Positions 58,433 through 64,000 of a DNA stretch of 64,000 nt are shown here, piece by piece. Position 1 is the stretch's first letter. Each line of letters starts with the position of its first letter. Origin of the DNA: Pseudomonas luteola NBRC 103146. GTDB taxonomy: Bacteria; Pseudomonadota; Gammaproteobacteria; Pseudomonadales; Pseudomonadaceae. The notes beneath the pieces were generated by a model that saw only the letters and a program-made list of their open reading frames with translations, searched no databases and was not told where the DNA came from. The stretch is from positions 243,481-307,480 of the forward strand of contig NZ_BDAE01000002.1 in the NCBI RefSeq assembly GCF_002091675.1, read 5' to 3'. The position numbers were made by a program, and so were the translations under genes.

Positions 58433-58458
58433 CTGAACTTATCGACCGATAAGTTCAG
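58433..58458. promoter_or_regulatory. Perfect 12-bp palindrome in the first OprD leader
   Basis: CTGAACTTATCG and CGATAAGTTCAG are exact complements separated by AC. The site lies 35 bp before the first porin start, just ahead of its ribosome binding site. It could be a dimeric-repressor operator or a leader hairpin. It is absent from the other two porin leaders. Confidence 0.65.
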
Positions 58459-58493
58459 TAGCAACACAAAAATAGTTTGGAGCATCTATTTTC

Positions 58494-59843
58494 ATGGGTA
58501 AGAAGCCTTTGGCTCTGGCTGTCGCCAGCGCTTGCTTGTCTCTGTATGCCTTTTCCTCCGCTCAAGCTGCTGGGTTCGTAGAAGACAGCAAGGCAACGCT
58601 TTCGATGCGGAACTTTTATATCAACACAGATAACCGCAATGGCGCCAATAATCCTTCCAAGGTGGAAGAGTGGGGCCAGGGTTTCATGCTTAACTATCAA
58701 TCCGGCTTTACTGAAGGCACCGTTGGTTTTGGTGTCGATGCTGTTGGTATGTTGGGTTTGCGCCTGGATGGCGGCGGTCGTGTCGGTAAGTCCACGGCAG
58801 AGCGTCAGCCCAGTGCTAGCGGTAGCTTCCCACTGGATACAGACGGTAGCTATGAAAATGAATTTAGCAGCTTGGGCCTGACTGCCAAAGCTAAGTTTTC
58901 CAAGACTGAACTGCGTTATGGCACGCTTTCTCCAAAGCTTCCGGTTGTAACTATTAACGATGGTCGCTTGCTGCCGCAAACCTTCCAGGGTGGTCAAATT
59001 ACGTCCAAGGAAATTGATGGCGTAACGTTCATTGCTGGTCAGCTTGAACATACCAAGACTCGTGGCTCCAGCAGCAATGAAGAGTTTTCGATTGCTGGTT
59101 CCAACAGTGGCGGTACCGCTCGCGATTCCAATCAGTTCCGTTTCGCAGGTGCTGATTACGCTGTTACCAAAGACCTGACGCTGCAATACTATTTTGGTCA
59201 GCTGGAAGATTTCTACAACCAGCACTTCCTAGGTCTGGGCCACAGCGTTAAGCTAGGTGATGGTACCTTCAAGACTGACCTGCGCTACTTCAACAGCAAA
59301 GGTAACGGCAACAATAAAGATGCTGATACACAAACAGCTCTTTACGGCTCTACTGGCTACTACGGCAGCGGCCGTACCCGCGGCAAAGTAGATAACCAAC
59401 TCTATAGCGCATTGTTTGCATACACCATTTCCGGTCACACAGTAGCTGCTGGCTACCAGATCACCAATGGCGATAGCGATTTCCCCTTTATCAACACGGG
59501 CGAAGGCTCTACTGCTTATATCAACAGTGATGCCCAGATTGCCAAGTTTACCCGCGCGGGTGAAGACACTTGGCAGGTTCGCTACGCCTATGACTTTGCA
59601 ACTGTTGGCGTACCTGGTTTGACTGCTGGTGTTACCTACTTGAACGCTGATAATGCCAGACACTCTACGGGTGACAAGAGCGAGTGGGAGCGTGATATCT
59701 CCGTTGCTTATGTTATTCCCCAAGGGGCATTCAAGGGCTTGGGTCTTACCTGGAAAAATGCCATGTATCGCTCTGAGTTCCCTGGCCAGCGCGACCAGGA
59801 CGAAAACCGTCTGATCGTCAGCTACTCGTTGCCGCTGCTCTAA
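58494..59843 (+). CDS. OprD family outer membrane porin, copy 1
   Basis: 449 residues. A Sec signal (ASACLSLYAFSSAQA-AGF) is followed by the OprD start GFVEDSKATLSMRNFYIN, the EEWGQGFMLNYQSGFTEG segment, TELRYGTLSPKLPVV and the final strand ending in RLIVSYSLPLL. OprD porins are 18-stranded channels for basic amino acids, small peptides and carboxylates. Several Lys/Thr-rich strand segments differ from copies 2 and 3, so substrate range may differ. Starts with ATG; GGAG lies 11 bases upstream. Confidence 0.93.
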   Translation: MGKKPLALAVASACLSLYAFSSAQAAGFVEDSKATLSMRNFYINTDNRNGANNPSKVEEWGQGFMLNYQSGFTEGTVGFGVDAVGMLGLRLDGGGRVGKSTAERQPSASGSFPLDTDGSYENEFSSLGLTAKAKFSKTELRYGTLSPKLPVVTINDGRLLPQTFQGGQITSKEIDGVTFIAGQLEHTKTRGSSSNEEFSIAGSNSGGTARDSNQFRFAGADYAVTKDLTLQYYFGQLEDFYNQHFLGLGHSVKLGDGTFKTDLRYFNSKGNGNNKDADTQTALYGSTGYYGSGRTRGKVDNQLYSALFAYTISGHTVAAGYQITNGDSDFPFINTGEGSTAYINSDAQIAKFTRAGEDTWQVRYAYDFATVGVPGLTAGVTYLNADNARHSTGDKSEWERDISVAYVIPQGAFKGLGLTWKNAMYRSEFPGQRDQDENRLIVSYSLPLL

Positions 59844-59856
59844 TAGAGCGGTTCGG

Positions 59857-59889
59857 AAAAAAGCCCGCCTTTATGGCGGGCTTTTTTTT
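59857..59889 (+). terminator. Rho-independent terminator of OprD copy 1
   Basis: GCCCGCC-TTTAT-GGCGGGC flanked by six A and eight T: a very strong terminator, showing that the first porin is transcribed separately from the second. Confidence 0.95.
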
Positions 59890-59948
59890 GCGTGCTCATG
59901 GCGGGTACTGTATCGACAGGTGAGCGGCATAAAAAGCGCTACCTGGCT

Positions 59949-60018
59949 AAAAGTGTTTTGTCCCAAAAGAGTGCATTGAAGGGTGGACGCTTTAAACGTT
60001 TGACTTTAGTTTTGCCGC
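59949..60018 (+). repeat. OprD-array upstream element, copy 2
   Basis: Contains AAAAGTGTTTTGTCCCAAAA (59949 onward), matching 61527-61558 before the third porin, and GACGCTTTAAACGTTTGACT (59986 onward) with TTTAGTTTTGCCGCC, matching the other two copies. It spans the inferred promoter of the second porin. Confidence 0.65.
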
Positions 60019-60119
60019 CTCTTGCAGGAGGCACAACAGCCCGCCGAATAATAGCCTCTTGCCCCAAGCGTTGTAGCGCTCCGGCGCTGCAAGAAGTCGT
60101 TATTGCGTTGGAGCACACC

Positions 60120-61433
60120 TTGAATACCTCCCCTTTTGCCCTGGCGACTGCCATCGGGCTGCTTTCCTTGCATACGGCCGCACAAGCAGGCGGTTTTATC
60201 GAAGACAGCAAGGCTACGCTGTCCATGCGTAACTTCTACATCAACTCCGACTACCGAAGCGGCGGCAAGGCAACGGACCCTTCCAAGGTCGAGGAGTGGG
60301 GACAGGCGTTCATACTCAACTATCAGTCCGGGTTCACACAGGGGCCGGTAGGTTTTGGAGTAGACGCGATAGGTATGTTGGGTCTGAAACTGGACTCTGG
60401 CAGTCATATCGGCAAAGGCAGCCGCCAGCCAGGAACCATGTTTCCCCGCGAAAGCGATGGCGCTTCCACGGATGATTTCAGTAGCCTGGGATTGACTGCC
60501 AAGGTTCGCGTTTCCAGGACTGAGCTGCGCTATGGCACGCTGATGCCCAAGCTCCCTGTGGTCAACTACAACGATGGGCGCCTGTTGCCGCAAACCTACG
60601 AGGGCGGGCAGGTCACCTCGAAAGAGTTCGATAACCTCACATTGATTGCAGGCCAGATCGAACATGTCAAAGACCGTAACTCCAGCAACTATGAGTCGAT
60701 TTCCATTGCCGGATCCAAGACGGACAGCAACCAGTTTCGCTATGCGGGGGCTGATTACCAGCTCACCAAAAAACTGACGCTCCAGTATTACTATGGCAGC
60801 TTGGAAGACTTCTACAAACAGCACTTCCTAGGCGCGCTACATAGTCAGCCGTTAGGCTCTGGTGTGTTGAAAACGGATCTACGGTATTTCGACAGCCGTA
60901 GCGATGGTGCCAATGGGCATGAGCCTGCGTACTACGCCAACGGGTATTACGATGGCGGGAGTGCGGTGAAAGGCAAGGTCGACAACCGCCTGTACAGTGC
61001 CATGTTCAGCTATAGCCTAGCGGGGCATACGCTGGGTGTAGGGTATCAGGGCTCGGAAGGTAACAGTGACTTCCCCTACCTTGAGCAAGGTAATGGCAAG
61101 ACCCTGTACACCATCACCAATGCCCAGATAGGCAAGTTTATCCATGCGGGTGAGGATACCTGGCATGTCCGTTACGCGTACGACTTTGGAAACGTAGGTG
61201 TACAAGGGCTCAATGCCGGTGTTGCTTACTGGCATGGTGATAATGCCTGTTATCAAACAGGTGACAGAAGCGAATGGGAGCGTGATTTTACCGTGTCGTA
61301 TACGGTGCCCAGAGGAGTCTTGAAGGGTGCGGGTCTTACGGTGAGAAATGCCATGTACCGGCCGGGCTTTCCCGGGCAGCGTGATCAGGATGAAACGCGC
61401 GTTATTATCAACTACTCCATTCCACTGCTCTGA
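60120..61433 (+). CDS. OprD family outer membrane porin, copy 2
   Basis: 437 residues. I start it at TTG 60120 because GGAG (60110-60113) is six bases upstream and the frame then reads MNTSPFALATAIGLLSLHTA, a normal signal peptide ending AAQA-GGF. The frame is open upstream to 59892 but that part does not look like a porin. The mature protein is colinear with copy 1 (GFIEDSKATLSMRNFYINSD, EEWGQAFILNYQSGFT, TELRYGTLMPKLPVV, ending RVIINYSIPLL). Confidence 0.9.
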   Translation: MNTSPFALATAIGLLSLHTAAQAGGFIEDSKATLSMRNFYINSDYRSGGKATDPSKVEEWGQAFILNYQSGFTQGPVGFGVDAIGMLGLKLDSGSHIGKGSRQPGTMFPRESDGASTDDFSSLGLTAKVRVSRTELRYGTLMPKLPVVNYNDGRLLPQTYEGGQVTSKEFDNLTLIAGQIEHVKDRNSSNYESISIAGSKTDSNQFRYAGADYQLTKKLTLQYYYGSLEDFYKQHFLGALHSQPLGSGVLKTDLRYFDSRSDGANGHEPAYYANGYYDGGSAVKGKVDNRLYSAMFSYSLAGHTLGVGYQGSEGNSDFPYLEQGNGKTLYTITNAQIGKFIHAGEDTWHVRYAYDFGNVGVQGLNAGVAYWHGDNACYQTGDRSEWERDFTVSYTVPRGVLKGAGLTVRNAMYRPGFPGQRDQDETRVIINYSIPLL

Positions 61434-61758
61434 TGAGGTTGGAGGGGCTTGTCGCTACAGGGCAAGCCTTATCAAGCTTGGACCTGGCAGAAAAGAATTT
61501 CTCTGAATATTCAAGCCTTTCGGTGAAAAAGTGTTTTGCCTGAAATGATGGCACTTTGTTATGGACGAAACACTTTTTTACATTTAGTTTTGCGCCGCCG
61601 ACAAGGGACGCGTCAGTGAACGCTTTATCTTTCAGGGAATGAAGATACAAGGCGTTATAAAGCCAACCTCAATTTACCCGCTCTCTTGCCGGCCTAGCCG
61701 TGCGGCCGTACGTATGCCTTAACAGCCGCTCTTGTTGTTGTTAGTTGTGGAGCATCTT
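61434..61758 (+). other. Spacer with OprD-array upstream element, copy 3
   Basis: About 325 bp. It opens with a weak GGCTTG/CAAGCC hairpin (a possible terminator for copy 2), then carries the repeated AAAAGTGTTTTGCC block (61527-61558) and GACGAAACACTTTTTTACAT (61564 onward), almost the same as copy 1. The third porin's promoter should lie here. No gene is seen. Confidence 0.65.
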
Positions 61759-63069
61759 TTGAACGTAAAACCTCTTGCCGCAGCCATTGCTGCCGGCTGC
61801 CTTGGCCTGACCCTAAACAGCGCTGCCCATGCAGCGGGCTTCCTGGAAGACAGCAAGGCTACCCTTACGTTACGTAACTTCTATTTCAATCAGGATAACC
61901 GTGACTCGGCTGCGCCTAAATCTGCCTCCAAGGCGGAGGAGTGGGGGCAGGCGTTCATGCTCAACTATCAGTCCGGCTTTACCGAAGGGACGGTAGGGTT
62001 TGGTGTCGATGCCCTGGGCATGCTTGGGCTTAGACTTGACTCTGGCAAGGGTACGCACGGGACAGACGCCAACAGCGTTTTTCCGGCTAACAGCAGCGGC
62101 AATGGTGTTGATGATTTCTCAACGCTGGGCTTGACGGCCAAGGTTCGCATTTCCAAGACCGAACTGCGTTATGGCACGTTAATGCCTACCCTGCCGGTCG
62201 TGACTTATAACGACAGCCGCATGCTGCCACAGACCTTTGAGGGCGGCATGATCACCTCCAGGGAAATCGAAGGCCTGACCTTGAATGCCGGTCGCCTGGA
62301 GCATTCCAAGGCGCGTAACTCTTCAAACATGGACAGCCTGCGCATTCTTGGCGGCACCGAGCGCAGCAACGCGTTCTACTTTGCGGGGGGTGACTACAAG
62401 CTGACCAAGGACCTGACGGTCAGCTACTACTACGCCAACCTTGAAGATTACTACAAGCAGCATTTCCTGGGTCTGGTGCATGACTGGCAGATCGGTCCGG
62501 GTGTGCTTAAGAGTGACCTGCGTTATTTCCACAGTACCGAAGATGGTGCCAATGGACATAATCCGGACTACTACTCCAATGGCTACTACGGCAGCGGCGT
62601 AACCAAGGGCAAGGTCGATAACGATTTGTACAGCGGTCAGTTCCTGTACAGTGTGGCTGGCCATACCTTTGGCGGTGGCTATCAGGTCATCAACGGGGAC
62701 AGTAACTTTCCCTTCCTGAACCAGGGGGATGGTGCTACGCCATACCTGATCACCTTCTCGCAGAATCAGAACTTTACGCGTGCCGGTGAGCGGACCTGGC
62801 TGGTGCGGTACGCGTATGACTTTTCCCAAGTGGGCGTGCCGGGGTTGACGGCAGGTGTGGCCTATCTGAAGGGAGACCATATCGAGGCGGCTGGCAGCAA
62901 TCCGAGCGAGTGGGAGCGGGACTTTACCCTGGGCTATACCGTGCCTACCGGAACCTTGAAAGGGCTGGGCATTCAGTGGCGTAACGCGGTATGGCGTAAC
63001 GATGTCGCCAACACCCGCGATCAGGATGAAAACCGTCTGATGCTGAGCTATTCGATTCCGCTGCTCTGA
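61759..63069 (+). CDS. OprD family outer membrane porin, copy 3
   Basis: 436 residues. TTG at 61759 is the likely start: GGAG (61749-61752) sits six bases upstream, and the leader TGGAGCATCTTTTG matches TGGAGCATCTATTTTC ahead of copy 1. The signal peptide (AAIAAGCLGLTLNSAAHA-AGF) leads into GFLEDSKATLTLRNFYFNQD. The rest matches the family to the closing RLMLSYSIPLL. Role: substrate-specific outer membrane uptake, ligand unknown. Confidence 0.9.
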   Translation: MNVKPLAAAIAAGCLGLTLNSAAHAAGFLEDSKATLTLRNFYFNQDNRDSAAPKSASKAEEWGQAFMLNYQSGFTEGTVGFGVDALGMLGLRLDSGKGTHGTDANSVFPANSSGNGVDDFSTLGLTAKVRISKTELRYGTLMPTLPVVTYNDSRMLPQTFEGGMITSREIEGLTLNAGRLEHSKARNSSNMDSLRILGGTERSNAFYFAGGDYKLTKDLTVSYYYANLEDYYKQHFLGLVHDWQIGPGVLKSDLRYFHSTEDGANGHNPDYYSNGYYGSGVTKGKVDNDLYSGQFLYSVAGHTFGGGYQVINGDSNFPFLNQGDGATPYLITFSQNQNFTRAGERTWLVRYAYDFSQVGVPGLTAGVAYLKGDHIEAAGSNPSEWERDFTLGYTVPTGTLKGLGIQWRNAVWRNDVANTRDQDENRLMLSYSIPLL

Positions 63070-63110
63070 GGCGTGAATAAGGCCATCCTTTACGATGGTA
63101 TGTAGACTGG

Positions 63111-63144
63111 AAATGCCGCCTCCCTTTCGGGAAGGCGGCATTTT
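63111..63144. terminator. Bidirectional terminator after the OprD array
   Basis: AATGCCGCCTCCC pairs with GGGAAGGCGGCATT around a TTTC loop with one bulged A, with T-rich sequence following. It ends about 25 bases before the stop codon of the convergent DJ-1 gene and can serve both. Confidence 0.85.
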
Positions 63145-63168
63145 CTTTTTGCAAAAGGCTCCACGGGT

Positions 63169-63849
63169 TTAGCGAGAGAGCTGCTCCAGCACGGCCTTGG
63201 CCGCAGGCTCCGAAGAGGCGGGGTTTTGGCCTGTTATCAGATTACCTTCAGTCACCACGTAAGGCGCCCAGTCAGCCCCTTTGCTGTATAGGCCGCCGTT
63301 GGCCTTGAGCATATCTTCCACGAGGAAGGGTACGACGTCGGTGAGTTGAACCGCTTCCTCTTCGGTATTGGTGAAACCTGTTACCTGTTTACCCTTGACC
63401 AGAGGCTCACCGTCAGCAGTCTTGACCTTGGCCAGCACGCCGGGTGCATGGCAAACCAGGGCAGTGGGTTTGCCCGCCGCATAAAAGGCTTCCAGCAGCG
63501 CAATGGAGCCCTGATCTTCAGCCAGATCCCAGAGCGGCCCATGGCCTCCCGGATAGAAAACAGCGTCGTAATCATCCGCCTTGACGCTCGCGAGCGGCAC
63601 GGTATTAGCGAGAGCCGCCTGTGCGTCGGGATCATTACGGAAGCGTTCTGTCGCCTCGGTGCGCGCCTCTGGCTCATCACTCTTGGGGTCCAGAGGCGGC
63701 TGGCCCCCTTTGGGTGACGCCAGGGTCAGCGTAGCGCCTGAGTCCTTGAAGACATAATAAGGTGCCGCAAACTCTTCCAGCCAAAAGCCGGTCTTTTTAC
63801 CGGTATTGCCTAGTTGGTCATGGGACGTCAGTACGAGAAGGATATTCAT
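63169..63849 (-). CDS. DJ-1/PfpI family protein (Hsp31/glyoxalase III-like)
   Basis: 226 residues. The nucleophilic elbow LVCHAPGVLAKV carries the reactive Cys, with the Glu in WLEEFAAPYYVFKD and the upstream DYDAVFYPGGHGPLWDL loop completing the site. The EEFAAPYYVF opening and the HGPLWDLAED insertion are those of Hsp31-like members, which convert methylglyoxal to lactate without glutathione and can act as chaperones. Activity here is inferred. The ATG is at 63849. Confidence 0.88.
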   Translation of the reverse strand: MNILLVLTSHDQLGNTGKKTGFWLEEFAAPYYVFKDSGATLTLASPKGGQPPLDPKSDEPEARTEATERFRNDPDAQAALANTVPLASVKADDYDAVFYPGGHGPLWDLAEDQGSIALLEAFYAAGKPTALVCHAPGVLAKVKTADGEPLVKGKQVTGFTNTEEEAVQLTDVVPFLVEDMLKANGGLYSKGADWAPYVVTEGNLITGQNPASSEPAAKAVLEQLSR

Positions 63850-64000
63850 GTGATGGGTCCACCGATCCAGTTGCCGATAAGCTCCTTATGGAGCGCGGTA
63901 GGGGTATGGACAGCACATCCGAGAGGACAATTCAGCGTTATCACATGCGTGATGGCGGTTTGTACATGAAGCGCCTGACATGTTCACAAAAAACCGAAGC

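Overview
The window looks like chromosome of a Pseudomonas-type gammaproteobacterium. It carries two GacA/Rsm-type small RNAs, an AcoR/exaC/adhP ethanol-type module, gabD-gabT, opgD, hglS, three OprD-family porins, and the block cysA-cysW-cysT-sbp-oscA-desA, which I recall as lying in the same order in P. aeruginosa (around PA0280-PA0286). Base composition is moderately GC-rich, coding density is high, and I see no transposase, integrase, phage gene or CRISPR array. The species cannot be named from the sequence alone.

Layout. 1-9.0 kb: a DUF1206 membrane protein, then two paralogous Rsm-type sRNAs (about 1064-1180 and 7165-7280). Between them lie a GNAT, a tiny protein, a HAD phosphatase, an M13 peptidase lipoprotein and an unusual pyruvate-kinase-like protein; an extra FtsI-like PBP follows the second sRNA. 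9.2-14.2 kb: a sigma54 activator divergent from exaC and adhP, with a clear -24/-12 promoter. 14.2-18.8 kb: LysE exporter, FAD-linked 2-hydroxyacid dehydrogenase, an SDR with divergent LysR, and a GNAT. 19-28 kb: a chemoreceptor broken by one in-frame TAG, opgD, yhhQ behind a preQ1-I riboswitch, a CHASE3-type chemoreceptor, hglS, and an aldo/keto reductase broken by one in-frame TAA. 28.5-36.2 kb: a secreted type-B esterase, then rbsBACRKD with a perfect LacI-type operator. 36-41.8 kb: catalase-like protein, epoxide-hydrolase-like protein, a diguanylate cyclase, an MFS transporter and a zinc-ribbon membrane protein. 41.8-46.7 kb: an amino-sugar-type locus (SIS isomerase/deaminase, ROK kinase, APC permease) divergent from a ROK repressor, with a palindromic operator. 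46.8-51.7 kb: tRNA-Arg(CCG), gabD, gabT and a Tat-exported SMP-30 protein. 51.7-58.3 kb: sulfate ABC importer with oscA, the desA desaturase and a PAS-GGDEF protein. 58.4-63.1 kb: three tandem OprD porins with a duplicated upstream element. 63.2-63.8 kb: a DJ-1/PfpI protein.

Functionally the window is mainly nutrient acquisition (ribose, sulfate, GABA, alcohols, lysine breakdown, amino sugars, porins) plus environmental sensing (two chemoreceptors, two diguanylate cyclases, Gac/Rsm RNAs). The points most worth a second look are the paired Rsm RNAs, the two single-stop gene breaks, the preQ1 riboswitch, the unassigned amino-sugar-like locus, the pyruvate-kinase-like protein without a C domain, and the OprD array with its leader palindrome.
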